Shown: piece by piece, positions 52,847 to 61,927 of the stretch | Layout of the letters: each line of letters begins with the position of its first letter | Position numbering within the stretch: the first letter of the stretch is position 1 | Notes under the pieces: model-generated | Database searches by the model: none | Told to the model about the DNA's origin: nothing | Seen by the model: the letters and a program-made list of their open reading frames with translations, nothing else | Translations under genes and position numbers: made by a program | Assembly: GCF_900176415.1 (NCBI RefSeq) | Contig: NZ_FWXO01000001.1 | Location: forward strand, 798,775 to 862,774 | Direction: 5' to 3' | Length of the DNA stretch: 64,000 nucleotides | Source: Cellulophaga tyrosinoxydans | GTDB lineage: Bacteria; Bacteroidota; Bacteroidia; Flavobacteriales; Flavobacteriaceae

Positions 52847-54076
52847 ATGTTGGCAACAAAAACATATCGACTTTTTGCTGTTTTTACTGCTTTTTTGCTG
52901 TTTTCTTCAATTGGTTTTAGTCAAACTACCGAGCAAAAAAACTTGGAAGCTAAGCGCGAAAAACTGCAGAAAGAAATTCAACAAATAAACCAACTCTTAT
53001 TCAAGGAAAAGAAAGAAAAAGGGAATGTTTTAGATCAAATGAATGCTTTAGATAAGAAAATTTCTGTGCGGCAACAATTGATTAGGGTTACCAATGAACA
53101 ATCCAACCTTTTAAATCGCCAACTTAATGCAAATATTAGAAATATTAGTAAGCTAAGGGAGGAACTAGAACTGCTGAAAGAAGATTACGCCACAATGATT
53201 CAGAAGTCATATCAGAACAAATCAAAACAAAGTAGACTCATGTTCCTACTTTCTTCAGAAAGTTTCTACCAAGGCTTTAAAAGGCTTCAATACATGAAGC
53301 AATACACCAAATACAGAAAAGAACAAGGGGAACAAATTGTTGTTAAGACTGATGAACTAAAAAGATTAAATATTGAACTTACGGAACAGCGTAAAACAAA
53401 AGACCGCTTAATCGCTGAAAATACGGAAGCCAAAAAACAACTTTTAACCGAAAAAAGTACGCAAAACGAATTATTGGCTACTATCCGAAAAAATGAAAGT
53501 CAATACACCGCAGCGATTCAAAAAAAGCAAAAAGAAGCTCGTGAAATAGATCGACAAATAGAAAGTTTAATCCGTAGTGCTATTGTTAGTTCTAACAAAA
53601 AGGCAGGAAATACCACTAAAACCGATAAGTTTGTTTTAACACCTGAAGCTAAATTAATTGCAAACAATTTCTCGGCGAACAAAGGCAAATTAATCTGGCC
53701 TGTTGAAAAAGGTATAAAGAGCATTGGTTTTGGTGTTTATAACGATGCTGTTTACCCTGGTATTAAGCATCAGAACAACGGAGTTATCATTGCAACAGAC
53801 CAAGGCGCAAAAGCAAGAGCAATTTTTGAAGGTGAAGTAATTGCTGTTATAAGTGTTCCTGGCGGAAATAAAGGTGTACAAATGAAACATGGTAACTTTA
53901 TAAGCACCTATTACAATCTTTCTAAGGTATATGTGAAAAAAGGAGATAAAGTTAAAACCAAAGAGGAATTAGGTGAAATTTTTACCAACGTTCTAAACAA
54001 TCAAACTCTTTTAAAATTTTACTTGTATCAAGATACGTCAAAATTAAATCCGGAAGAATGGATTTATCAGCTATAG
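52847..54076 (+). CDS. EnvC-like murein hydrolase activator (M23-type domain)
   Basis: A 409-residue exported protein: signal peptide (about 1-25), a long coiled coil (about 30-255, rich in K, E, Q and L), and a C-terminal M23/LytM domain (about 290-409) with K-H-Q-N-N-G-V-I-I and G-N-F-I-S-T-Y-Y-N-L. The HxH metal pair is replaced (H-G-N-F-I-S-T-Y-Y-N), so this LytM domain is probably non-catalytic, like E. coli EnvC, which activates amidases at the septum. It starts one base after the DUF4292 stop. Confidence 0.88.
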   Translation: MLATKTYRLFAVFTAFLLFSSIGFSQTTEQKNLEAKREKLQKEIQQINQLLFKEKKEKGNVLDQMNALDKKISVRQQLIRVTNEQSNLLNRQLNANIRNISKLREELELLKEDYATMIQKSYQNKSKQSRLMFLLSSESFYQGFKRLQYMKQYTKYRKEQGEQIVVKTDELKRLNIELTEQRKTKDRLIAENTEAKKQLLTEKSTQNELLATIRKNESQYTAAIQKKQKEAREIDRQIESLIRSAIVSSNKKAGNTTKTDKFVLTPEAKLIANNFSANKGKLIWPVEKGIKSIGFGVYNDAVYPGIKHQNNGVIIATDQGAKARAIFEGEVIAVISVPGGNKGVQMKHGNFISTYYNLSKVYVKKGDKVKTKEELGEIFTNVLNNQTLLKFYLYQDTSKLNPEEWIYQL

Positions 54077-54124
54077 TTCTATTCGCTTTTTTTTCATTGC
54101 TAAGCGTTTTTTAATCAGTTACCG

Positions 54125-54808
54125 ATGGCTAATTTTACAAGTAAAGATTTTATTGATTCATTAAAACATGAATTCGAATCTTATGCCAACCCACATATTG
54201 CCGCGAACCAACAAGCATATGTTCGTAATAAATTTCAATATTATGGACTAACAACCACTATTAGAAGAGCAATTCAACGTCCTTTTTTAATCAAAGAATT
54301 TCTACCTCCAAAAAAAGATTTGTTTGTCTTAACCCAAGAACTTTGGCAAAAAGAACAACGCGAATACCAGTATTTTACCCAAGAATTAGTGTTTAAATAC
54401 GCCAAGCAAGTACAAAAACAAGATATTGTTATTTATGAATACATGGTTGTAAACAAATCATGGTGGGAAACAGTAGATTTTATTGCTGTAAAACTTATGG
54501 GCAATTACTTTAAAACCTTCCCTGAACTAAAGGAAATGTATGTAGACAAATGGTTAAAATCCAATAATATTTGGCTACAGAGATCAGCATTATTATTTCA
54601 GTTAAAATATAAAGAGGGGCTAGATACTCAACTATTAAGTAAGTGTATAGTAAGCTTATTGGGCTCCAAAGAATTTTTTATAAATAAAGCTATAGGGTGG
54701 GTTTTGCGAGAATATAGCAGAACAAATCCAGAATGGGTGGTGAATTTTACTCAAAAAAAAGCCTTAAATCCCCTAAGTAAAAGAGAAGCTTTAAGGCTTA
54801 TTAAATAA
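54125..54808 (+). CDS. DNA alkylation repair protein (AlkD-like HEAT-repeat)
   Basis: A 227-residue HEAT-repeat DNA-glycosylase-type protein. A central W-W-E-T-V-D-F-I-A segment (about residues 118-126) and E-F-F-I-N-K-A-I-G-W-V-L-R-E-Y-S (about 182-197) match the AlkD family, which excises 3- and 7-alkylated purines. It follows EnvC by 48 bases but is functionally unrelated. Confidence 0.9.
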   Translation: MANFTSKDFIDSLKHEFESYANPHIAANQQAYVRNKFQYYGLTTTIRRAIQRPFLIKEFLPPKKDLFVLTQELWQKEQREYQYFTQELVFKYAKQVQKQDIVIYEYMVVNKSWWETVDFIAVKLMGNYFKTFPELKEMYVDKWLKSNNIWLQRSALLFQLKYKEGLDTQLLSKCIVSLLGSKEFFINKAIGWVLREYSRTNPEWVVNFTQKKALNPLSKREALRLIK

Positions 54809-54814
54809 TATCTT

Positions 54815-55330
54815 TTAACCCTCCATAAACAAAGCTTTAAGCTCTGTTGCATCGTGAGGTTTCATTTTACCGGCTAACACTAAACTAAGTTGTTTTCTTC
54901 GCAAAGCTGCAGCATATCGTTCTTTTTCAAGAGCAGTTTCCGGTACTATTTGTGGTACTTCAGTTGGTTTACCCGTATCATCTACAGCAACAAAAGTATA
55001 AATCGCATCATTGGCTTTTGTTTTAGTGCCTGTAAAACGATCTTCCATCCAAACATCTATATAAACCTCCATTGAAGTTTTAAAGGCTCTAGAAACGGCT
55101 GCCTCTACAGTTACCACACTACCAACAGGTACTGACTGATTAAAGGCAACATGATTTACAGATGCCGTAACCGTAATTCGTCTACTATGACGACGTGCCG
55201 CAATACTAGCCGCGCGATCCATACGTGCTAATAATTCTCCTCCAAATAAATTATTTAATGGATTTGTTTCACTTGGCAAAACCATATCGGTCATTACCGT
55301 TCTAGATTCGCTCGGAGTCTTAGAATTCAT
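54815..55330 (-). CDS. Acyl-CoA thioesterase (hotdog fold)
   Basis: A 171-residue cytoplasmic thioesterase of the YciA/BACH type. The hotdog domain starts with M-V-L-P-S-E-T-N-P-L-N-N-L-F-G-G-E-L-L-A-R-M-D (about 13-33), the conserved N-P/F-G-G loop, followed by A-S-V-N-H-V-A-F (about 52-59). It hydrolyses medium- or long-chain acyl-CoA. An exact -7 box lies 17 bases upstream. Convergent with the alkylation repair gene, six bases between the stops. Confidence 0.92.
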   Translation of the reverse strand: MNSKTPSESRTVMTDMVLPSETNPLNNLFGGELLARMDRAASIAARRHSRRITVTASVNHVAFNQSVPVGSVVTVEAAVSRAFKTSMEVYIDVWMEDRFTGTKTKANDAIYTFVAVDDTGKPTEVPQIVPETALEKERYAAALRRKQLSLVLAGKMKPHDATELKALFMEG

Positions 55331-55346
55331 ATGCTAATTTTTTGCG

Positions 55347-55354
55347 CAAAGATA
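55347..55354 (-). promoter_or_regulatory. -7 promoter box of the acyl-CoA thioesterase
   Basis: On the minus strand this is TATCTTTG, an exact TAnnTTTG box, with TTTC 20 bases upstream as a near -33 element. Confidence 0.5.
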
Positions 55355-55387
55355 AGCCCTTAAATTGCTATAATGAAAAATTGTAGA

Positions 55388-56338
55388 TTATTCTTGAAAT
55401 AACCAAGCGTCGTTTGACTCTGTTCTTTTAATGGTACGTAAATAATTCAACGCTTTGTCTGCTTCTGTAAAACTTTCAAAACTAACCACATGAAAACCAA
55501 ACTTATTTACACCAATGTACGATGCATTAAATCCTTTTGCTACTAATTGCTCAATTTTCTTGTCGGCATTTTCTTTCACCTTAAAAGCACCAGCAATAAT
55601 ATGATACATTGTCTTTGGTTCTTTTGCAACTACCGAAGCATTTAAGTTTAATGCCGGTAATTCTAATGGAGTAGTATCAAAAAAAGTAGCTTCTTCTATG
55701 TGTTTAGATACTTGTTTTTGCGCATCTTGCTGCACTAATTGATCGGTAGTTGTATTCTGTTGGTAAAATTTATAACCAGATAATCCCATAGCTAGGCTTA
55801 AGAAAACTACAGCTGCATATTTCAAATAGGGTCTAAACTCTTTTTTCTCTCTTTGCTCTGGGGTAATAATAAACGGAATTTCTTCCTCTAATTTTTCAAC
55901 TTCAGTCTTTAAAATTTCACGAGTAATTTTACCTGAAATACATGAAGATAATCCAAAAGAACTTGTTAAATAATTTACTTGACCAGATGGTTCAAAAAGA
56001 ATTTTTCCTTCAGTATTTAACCAAAGCTTTCCGATAGTACCTATTACTAATCGTTCCCCATTGGAAAGTTGTTTTTTCCAATTTTTACCTATAACAGATA
56101 AACGTTGCAGCATATCTTCATAAGTGGTTTTTTCGGCTTCGGCAACATAAGAAACCAATAAGCCATCATTAGATACTAATTGTTCGTTGAACGAAACTAC
56201 CTTTGATGGTGGGTAAAAAGTATGTGTTTCTTCTTTAATAAAAGCTGCTTTGGATTGCGTTAAAAATGCCCCAAATTCCGGAACTATAACACAATTATAT
56301 CGGTAAAGTAATTCTTCTATGTAGTGTTCTAATCTCAT
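55388..56338 (-). CDS. CCDC81-type HU domain and SPOR domain protein
   Basis: A 316-residue protein. The N-terminus (L-E-H-Y-I-E-E-L-L-Y-R-Y-N-C-V-I-V-P-E-F-G-A-F) matches the prokaryotic HU/CCDC81 domain pair (about 1-135), then one membrane segment (about 173-190), and a C-terminal SPOR domain (about 245-310, Y-H-I-I-A-G-A-F then A-D-K-K-I-E-Q-L). SPOR domains bind septal peptidoglycan, so the protein probably ties a cytoplasmic DNA/protein-binding domain to the division site. Divergent from dprA. Confidence 0.88.
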   Translation of the reverse strand: MRLEHYIEELLYRYNCVIVPEFGAFLTQSKAAFIKEETHTFYPPSKVVSFNEQLVSNDGLLVSYVAEAEKTTYEDMLQRLSVIGKNWKKQLSNGERLVIGTIGKLWLNTEGKILFEPSGQVNYLTSSFGLSSCISGKITREILKTEVEKLEEEIPFIITPEQREKKEFRPYLKYAAVVFLSLAMGLSGYKFYQQNTTTDQLVQQDAQKQVSKHIEEATFFDTTPLELPALNLNASVVAKEPKTMYHIIAGAFKVKENADKKIEQLVAKGFNASYIGVNKFGFHVVSFESFTEADKALNYLRTIKRTESNDAWLFQE

Positions 56339-56441
56339 TGGAACAAATATTATAAAAAAACACAGGGTTTAAAACCATTCACATTACTTTTTATTAACAT
56401 TTTATTTCCTGTAATTTGTAAACGCATCTAAAAAATTATAA

Positions 56442-57545
56442 ATGACTGAATTTGAGCTTATTTCAACCTTAAGATTACAGCAAATTCCGAATATTGGTGA
56501 TGTAACGGCAAAAAAACTCATTGCACACTGTGGAAGTGCAAACGCAATTTTTGAAGATAAAGTGCAAAATCTATTAAAAATTGACGGGATTGGCCAGTTT
56601 ACTTTAAAAAATTTACATGATGCTGCCTATCTTGAAGCAGCACAATTGGAATTAGATTTTATCAAAAAAAATAACCTAGAAGTTGTCACTTTTAATGATG
56701 TAGCGTACCCATCTTATTTAAAACATTGTATAGATAGCCCGATTATACTTTTCAAAAAAGGGAATATAGACTTAGAGAATCGAAAAATAATTGGCGTTGT
56801 CGGAACACGTAATATCACCAGTTACGGTAGTGCTTTTTGCGAAAAACTTATTGAAGATTTAGCGCCTTTAAACCCAATAATCGTTAGTGGGTTTGCTTAT
56901 GGAGTAGACATTTGTGTGCAGAAAGCAGCCATTAAACACGGTTTGCAAACTATAGGTTGTTTAGCCCACGGTCTTAATCAGATTTATCCAAAAGCACATG
57001 CTAAGTATGTAAAGGATGTAGAAAAAAATGGTGGATTTTACACCGAATTTTGGTCAACGAGTAATCCTGAACGCGAGAATTTTTTAAAAAGAAATAGAAT
57101 TATTGCTGGTATGAGTGAAGCTACAATTGTGATAGAATCTGCCGAGAAAGGCGGAAGTTTAGTTACTGCAGATATTGCCAATAGTTACCATCGAGATGTA
57201 TTTGCGGTTCCAGGTCGCGCTGAAGACAAGTATAGTACCGGATGTAATAATTTAATTAAACAGCAAAAGGCTCATATGCTCACCTCAGCGGCCGATTTAA
57301 TTTATCTTTTAGGATGGGAATTAGAAGATAATAAAACCAAAACAGTACAAAAACAATTATTTATTGATCTAGACGAAGACGAACAAAAAATCTACACTTA
57401 TTTGCAAAAAAGCGGTAAGCAACTTCTTGATAGTATTGCGTTGGATTGTAAAATGCCTATTTTTAAAATTTCCGCAACACTATTAAATATGGAGATGAAA
57501 GGAGTTATACGACCTTTACCAGGAAAATTATTTGAAGCTTTATAA
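56442..57545 (+). CDS. dprA: DNA-processing protein DprA
   Basis: DprA loads RecA on incoming single-stranded DNA during natural transformation. The 367-residue protein has an N-terminal SAM/HhH-like region, the Rossmann-type core with G-V-V-G-T-R-N-I-T-S-Y-G (about 118-129), S-G-F-A-Y-G-V-D (about 151-158) and G-G-S-L-V-T-A-D-I (about 230-238), and a C-terminal winged-helix domain. It is full length. Co-occurrence with recA in the window is positional only. Confidence 0.95.
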   Translation: MTEFELISTLRLQQIPNIGDVTAKKLIAHCGSANAIFEDKVQNLLKIDGIGQFTLKNLHDAAYLEAAQLELDFIKKNNLEVVTFNDVAYPSYLKHCIDSPIILFKKGNIDLENRKIIGVVGTRNITSYGSAFCEKLIEDLAPLNPIIVSGFAYGVDICVQKAAIKHGLQTIGCLAHGLNQIYPKAHAKYVKDVEKNGGFYTEFWSTSNPERENFLKRNRIIAGMSEATIVIESAEKGGSLVTADIANSYHRDVFAVPGRAEDKYSTGCNNLIKQQKAHMLTSAADLIYLLGWELEDNKTKTVQKQLFIDLDEDEQKIYTYLQKSGKQLLDSIALDCKMPIFKISATLLNMEMKGVIRPLPGKLFEAL

Positions 57546-57553
57546 ACAAAATT

Positions 57554-57883
57554 ATGAATTGGATTATTTTAATTTTTGCAGGTTTATTTGAAGTTGCTTT
57601 TGCGTACTGTTTAGGAAAAACCAAAGAAACAACCGACAATGAAATGTATTTATGGTTTGGAGGGTTTTTAGTGTGTGCCACCATTAGTTTTCTAATGCTT
57701 ATTTATGCCACACGCAGTTTACCAATGGGTACAGCCTATGCTGTTTGGACAGGTATTGGTGCCGTGGGAACTGTTTTAGTGGGAATACTGGTTTTTAAAG
57801 AACCGGCTACTTTTTGGAGGTTGTTCTTTATCTCTACCTTAGTGATTTCAATTGTGGGATTAAAAATGGTAGCAACAAATTAA
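57554..57883 (+). CDS. SMR family transporter (SugE/Gdx-like)
   Basis: A 109-residue four-helix membrane protein of the small multidrug resistance family. The conserved glutamate E13 (A-G-L-F-E-V-A-F) and the G-T-A-Y-A-V-W-T-G-I-G-A-V-G segment (about 60-73) are present; this latter form is typical of the SugE/Gdx guanidinium exporters rather than EmrE. No guanidine riboswitch was recognised upstream. It starts eight bases after dprA. Confidence 0.9.
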   Translation: MNWIILIFAGLFEVAFAYCLGKTKETTDNEMYLWFGGFLVCATISFLMLIYATRSLPMGTAYAVWTGIGAVGTVLVGILVFKEPATFWRLFFISTLVISIVGLKMVATN

Positions 57884-57892
57884 TTATACCCC

Positions 57893-58294
57893 ATGGCAGG
57901 CACAACTAATTTAGAGGAATTAATTAAAAACATGACTCCGAAACTTAATGAAGGATCCTATGTTTTTGTAACAGTAAAAGAACCCATTGCCATTGATAGA
58001 ACTGCTATTATATGTGAATTTAAAGAACCTGAAGGCACCACATTAATTCTTGAAAAAAGCACAGCAGATGAATTACATCTGGCATACGACTACGTTGCCG
58101 CATGGATTACTTTAATGGTACATTCTTCTTTAGATGCTGTTGGATTAACAGCTGCGTTTTCTAATGAATTAGCCAAACACCAGATAAGTTGTAATGTTAT
58201 AGCGGCTTATTTTCACGATCATATTTTTGTAGCACAGAAAGATGCACAAAAAGCCATCGATGCGCTATTAGCTTTGTCTAAAAGCATGAAATAA
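57893..58294 (+). CDS. ACT domain-containing protein
   Basis: A 133-residue cytoplasmic protein of the ACT-domain (ACT_7-like) family. W-I-T-L-M-V-H-S-S-L-D-A-V-G-L-T-A-A-F-S (about 70-89) and Y-F-H-D-H-I-F-V (about 104-111) are conserved. ACT domains bind amino acids or other small ligands. No enzyme domain is attached. It starts nine bases after the SMR gene, so the three (dprA, SMR, ACT) may be co-transcribed. Confidence 0.88.
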   Translation: MAGTTNLEELIKNMTPKLNEGSYVFVTVKEPIAIDRTAIICEFKEPEGTTLILEKSTADELHLAYDYVAAWITLMVHSSLDAVGLTAAFSNELAKHQISCNVIAAYFHDHIFVAQKDAQKAIDALLALSKSMK

Positions 58295-58338
58295 TAGGTT
58301 TTAAACTGTAATTTACCCTTGACTTTAAACATTTTAAA

Positions 58339-58354
58339 CAAACCAATGGGTTTG
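58339..58354. promoter_or_regulatory. CAAAC-N6-GTTTG palindrome
   Basis: CAAAC-CAATGG-GTTTG has the same core and spacing as the one at 27502-27523. It lies between the convergent ACT and trpS genes, so a promoter-blocking role is less obvious here. Confidence 0.4.
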
Positions 58355-58459
58355 TTGACCTTAAATTTTAAGATAAAATGTAGTTTTATGAACCATACAA
58401 CGATAAAAAAACAACGCAAATCAAATTTTAGAAGCGTAAAATCAAGATTACAAATAAAA

Positions 58460-58483
58460 AAAACCGACTTGCGAGTCGGTTTT
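58460..58483. terminator. Bidirectional terminator between ACT gene and trpS
   Basis: AAAACCGACT-TGCG-AGTCGGTTTT forms a 10-base-pair hairpin with a UUCG-class type loop, A-rich before and T-rich after, between convergent genes. Confidence 0.85.
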
Positions 58484-58512
58484 ATATTTTAGGGTGATTG
58501 AGCAATGTAGTT

Positions 58513-59481
58513 TTAATATCCGACTTTGGTACGAACTCTTTTTAGTACTTCATTAGCAACACCTCGTGCTTTTTCAGCACCTATTTGTAAGGCTTTATCT
58601 ATTTCATCTTTGTGGTTCATATAATAATCAAACTTTTCGCGAGCATCGGCAAATTTTTCAACAATCACTTCATACAATGCCTGTTTTGCATGACCATATC
58701 CATAGTTTCCATTAAGATAATTAGCGCGCATTTCAGCAATCTGAGCTTCAGAAGCCAATATTTTGTAAAGTGCAAAAATAGTATCCGTATCTGGGTCTTT
58801 AGGATCCTCCATTGGTGTGCTATCGGTTTGGATTCCCATAATTTGCTTCCGCAACTGCTTATCGGTCTGAAAAAGATTGATTAAGTTGCCTTTACTCTTA
58901 CTCATTTTTGCACCATCTGTACCTGGAATATACATGGTTTCTTCTTGGATTTTCCCTTCCGGTAGTACAAATGTATCGCCCAATTGAGCATGAAAACGTG
59001 AAGCAACATCTCGTGTCATTTCTATATGCTGCAATTGATCTTTTCCGACAGGAACTACATTAGCATCATATAACAAAATATCTGCCGCCATTAACATTGG
59101 ATACGTGAACAAACCGGCATTGACATCTTCCAAACGATCCGCTTTATCTTTAAAAGAATGTGCAAGTGTTAATCTCTGATACGGAAAAAAGCAACTCAAA
59201 TACCAAGCTAGCTCTGCCGTTTGCGGCACATCACTTTGTCTATAAAAAACAGTTTTACTAATATCTAAACCAAAAGCAAGCCATGTTGCTGCAACTGCAT
59301 AGGTGTTATTTCTAAGTTCTTCGCCATTTTTAATCTGTGTTAGCGAATGCATGTCTGCAATGAAAAGGAAAGATTCATTTTTTGGATCATTCGCCATTTT
59401 AATTGCAGGGATAATTGCGCCTAGAATATTTCCTAAATGTGGAGTACCTGTACTTTGTATTCCTGTTAAAATTCGAGCCAT
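58513..59481 (-). CDS. trpS: Tryptophan--tRNA ligase
   Basis: TrpS charges tRNA-Trp. The 322-residue class I synthetase has the HIGH-type motif P-H-L-G-N (about residues 14-18), G-K-D-Q-L-Q-H-I-E (about 143-151) and the KMSKS motif K-M-S-K-S-K-G-N (about 187-194). ATG 59481 is chosen: it gives the standard M-A-R-I-L-T-G-I-Q start and follows an exact -7 box at 59503-59510, whereas the in-frame start at 59505 would precede the transcript. Confidence 0.97.
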   Translation of the reverse strand: MARILTGIQSTGTPHLGNILGAIIPAIKMANDPKNESFLFIADMHSLTQIKNGEELRNNTYAVAATWLAFGLDISKTVFYRQSDVPQTAELAWYLSCFFPYQRLTLAHSFKDKADRLEDVNAGLFTYPMLMAADILLYDANVVPVGKDQLQHIEMTRDVASRFHAQLGDTFVLPEGKIQEETMYIPGTDGAKMSKSKGNLINLFQTDKQLRKQIMGIQTDSTPMEDPKDPDTDTIFALYKILASEAQIAEMRANYLNGNYGYGHAKQALYEVIVEKFADAREKFDYYMNHKDEIDKALQIGAEKARGVANEVLKRVRTKVGY

Positions 59482-59502
59482 TTTAAATAAAAAATTAAGA
59501 AG

Positions 59503-59510
59503 CAAAGGTA
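59503..59510 (-). promoter_or_regulatory. -7 promoter box of trpS
   Basis: On the minus strand this reads TACCTTTG, an exact TAnnTTTG box, 21 bases upstream of the trpS ATG; TTTT stands 21 bases farther up as a weak -33 element. Confidence 0.55.
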
Positions 59511-59552
59511 AAACAAATCCTAGAACCTAGTAAAATTGTTATTTTTACTTTT

Positions 59553-60290
59553 ATGATTTCGATTTTCAAAAAAACTGGCAGTGTTTTATTTCAAATTTGG
59601 TTTTATATTTTAGTTGCCATACCAATTTTTATTTTTCTTCCGCTGCTTATACTACTATCAGCATCAGAAAAATGGTATCCTCAATTTTTCTGGGTTGCCC
59701 GCAATATTTGGGCTAATTTTATTTTATATGGCATGGGCTGCATGCCTAAAATAAAAAGAGAGCAACAATTAGTAAAAGGCAAAAGTTATATGCTAGTAGC
59801 AAATCATACCAGCATGCTTGATATTATGCTCATGTTGAAAGTAAGTCCCAATCCTTTTGTATTTGTAGGTAAAAAGGAATTGGTGAAAATTCCGGTATTT
59901 GGGTTTTTTTATAAACGAGTTTGCATTATGGTAGACCGTGGAGATAGTAGAAGTAGAACTGCAGTATACCGCCGAGCACAAAAACGTCTGAACCAAGGTT
60001 TGAGTATTTGTATTTTTCCTGAAGGCGGAGTGCCTGAAGAATATGTGCTACTTGATGAATTTAAAGACGGTGCATTTAAAATGGCTATTGCGCATAAAAT
60101 ACCAATTGTTCCAATGACATTTTTTGATAATAAGGAACGTTTGCCATTTACTTTAACAAAAGGCAAGCCAGGGCAAACAAGAGTAAAAGTGCATCGCTTT
60201 TTTGAAACTGAAAACTTAGACGAAGCTCATAAAGCTAGTTTACGAGAAGAAATTCGTGAAACTATTTTGCATGATTTGACTCAAAACTAA
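59553..60290 (+). CDS. 1-acyl-sn-glycerol-3-phosphate acyltransferase family protein
   Basis: PlsC-type acyltransferases add a second acyl chain to lysophosphatidic acid in phospholipid synthesis at the inner membrane. The 245-residue protein has two N-terminal hydrophobic segments, the HX4D motif in N-H-T-S-M-L-D (H85, D90), and F-P-E-G-G-V (about 154-159). Divergent from trpS. The TACTTTTA at 59546-59553 overlaps the ATG and is not a usable promoter for this start. Confidence 0.92.
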   Translation: MISIFKKTGSVLFQIWFYILVAIPIFIFLPLLILLSASEKWYPQFFWVARNIWANFILYGMGCMPKIKREQQLVKGKSYMLVANHTSMLDIMLMLKVSPNPFVFVGKKELVKIPVFGFFYKRVCIMVDRGDSRSRTAVYRRAQKRLNQGLSICIFPEGGVPEEYVLLDEFKDGAFKMAIAHKIPIVPMTFFDNKERLPFTLTKGKPGQTRVKVHRFFETENLDEAHKASLREEIRETILHDLTQN

Positions 60291-60306
60291 CAGTAGTAAT
60301 TGCCTA

Positions 60307-61878
60307 TTAAAACCTAAAATTAATTCCGCTATACACCCCAACAGAAAAAGGCTGAAAATTACCCGCGCTGTTAGAGAATGTATTTAACTGATATTTAAAT
60401 AACGGCTCCACATTAAATTGAAGCTTTGGTGTGAATTTATAATTAATCCCGAAACCAAAATTAGTACTAAAATTCACCGAATTAATATTATTGGCCTCTC
60501 CCATTTCTGTAGTTTGATCTCCAGAATTTAATAAAATATCATTATTCACAAGAAATAAAGAACTCATTCCACCAATTAAATTAACCCCAAATTTTTTGTC
60601 TAGCACTGTGTAATTAAGTTCAAAAGGTACCTCTATATATCCGAATTGCTGTGTTAAACTACCCTGTAGTGCTGCACTTTTTGCTGTTGCATCACTTGCA
60701 AAGGAAGGTGTAGAAAGCGAATTAACGCGTTCGGAAGCAGTACTTTGTACAACAATACTTTTTGAGGTACTCTTATAATTAATATTACTTATTTGAGGGT
60801 CACCATTTGATGCGAATGACGAGCCAAGTGATGAACTAAACTCAATTTCATTTGTATTGTAACCATAATCTACTTTGTACACGCCAGAACGAACTTTTAA
60901 TCGTTTACTTACCTCGTAAGCCACGGAAACACCATAACTCAAATTTACATCTCCAGATTTAGAATTTGGGGCAAATGACGAGTGTATGGGCGAACCTTCA
61001 CCCATTCCGTTAAAATACACTGGAGCTACATTTGGACCAACAGACCATTTATTGCTCTTATTCTCAGCAATTACCTCTTTTTCTTTTTCAAGTTCATCTA
61101 AAATAGATTTTTTCTTTTCATCAGGTTTTTTTGCTTCTAATAGTTCTTTTTGAGCTACCTCAGCAATGGCATTTTGGCTTTGCTCATGATTCATATTTTT
61201 CTCTTGTGGTGTTTTGGTTAGAGTACCACTATTTTGCTCAATGGTTTTTCCATTCTTTGATTCATTTGCTGTAGCAACTGCGCTTTCTTCTTTGTTAGCA
61301 ACTAAGCCTTTGTTTTCATTACTCTTGTCTTGAATGTTATTTTTAGCCACAGCTGTTAAATCTGTATTGGTTTTAGGCTTTTGTGATTCCTGAACCAAAG
61401 CATCATTTGAAGGGTTAAATTGTTGTTTTATCTTATTTTTAGACGCTGATTTTGAAGTGTTATTTTCCTGTTCTTTTGATGAACTATTCTCTTGAACATA
61501 AGAAGGTGTGTTAGATACATTTTCCTGTACCTGCTGTTCTGTTTCTAAAACATCATTTTTTTGTGAATCTGAATGAGTATACCCTTCTTGATTTGGTGCT
61601 TTTGTTTTAATACTACTATCTGTACTATCCTTAGCTTGTTCTTGTGTGTTGCTAATTTGTATGTTATTATCAGTAACTGTATTAAACGGATTTACTACAT
61701 ATAAAAATACAGCAATAGCTGCAGCAATTCCGCCTAATTTCCACCAAATAGGAATTACTCTTTTTGAAGCTTTCTTGTCTAATGATTTTTCAATGTTACC
61801 CCAGACTTTTGGATCCGGAGTTTCAGCAAAATCATTGAATCGTTCTTTAAACAATTCATCAATACTTTTTTTACTCAT
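60307..61878 (-). CDS. Candidate dual-membrane-spanning anti-sigma factor (N-terminal TM, outer-membrane beta-barrel)
   Basis: A 523-residue protein with three parts. Residues 1-45 are a charged cytoplasmic-type segment beginning S-K-K-S-I-D-E-L-F-K-E-R-F-N-D-F; 46-63 is a clear inner-membrane helix; 64-277 is a low-complexity linker rich in N, Q, K, S and E; 278-523 reads as an outer-membrane beta-barrel (starting K-W-S-V-G-P-N-V-A-P-V-Y-F and ending in N-F-R-F). No signal peptide precedes the helix. This is the plan of Dma-type dual-membrane-spanning anti-sigma factors described in Bacteroides. It sits 49 bases after an ECF sigma gene. Confidence 0.75.
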   Translation of the reverse strand: MSKKSIDELFKERFNDFAETPDPKVWGNIEKSLDKKASKRVIPIWWKLGGIAAAIAVFLYVVNPFNTVTDNNIQISNTQEQAKDSTDSSIKTKAPNQEGYTHSDSQKNDVLETEQQVQENVSNTPSYVQENSSSKEQENNTSKSASKNKIKQQFNPSNDALVQESQKPKTNTDLTAVAKNNIQDKSNENKGLVANKEESAVATANESKNGKTIEQNSGTLTKTPQEKNMNHEQSQNAIAEVAQKELLEAKKPDEKKKSILDELEKEKEVIAENKSNKWSVGPNVAPVYFNGMGEGSPIHSSFAPNSKSGDVNLSYGVSVAYEVSKRLKVRSGVYKVDYGYNTNEIEFSSSLGSSFASNGDPQISNINYKSTSKSIVVQSTASERVNSLSTPSFASDATAKSAALQGSLTQQFGYIEVPFELNYTVLDKKFGVNLIGGMSSLFLVNNDILLNSGDQTTEMGEANNINSVNFSTNFGFGINYKFTPKLQFNVEPLFKYQLNTFSNSAGNFQPFSVGVYSGINFRF

Positions 61879-61927
61879 CCTGCAAAAAATTATGCAATTA
61901 TTCTATTTACTATTTCTTTACAAAACA

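Noticed and set aside
57546-57600. Guanidine riboswitch ahead of the SugE/Gdx-like gene
   Set aside because: The gap to dprA is only eight bases, too short for a riboswitch, and no known consensus is present.
59546-59553. TACTTTTA as -7 box for the acyltransferase gene
   Set aside because: It overlaps the ATG, so the transcript start would lie inside the gene; the match is also imperfect.
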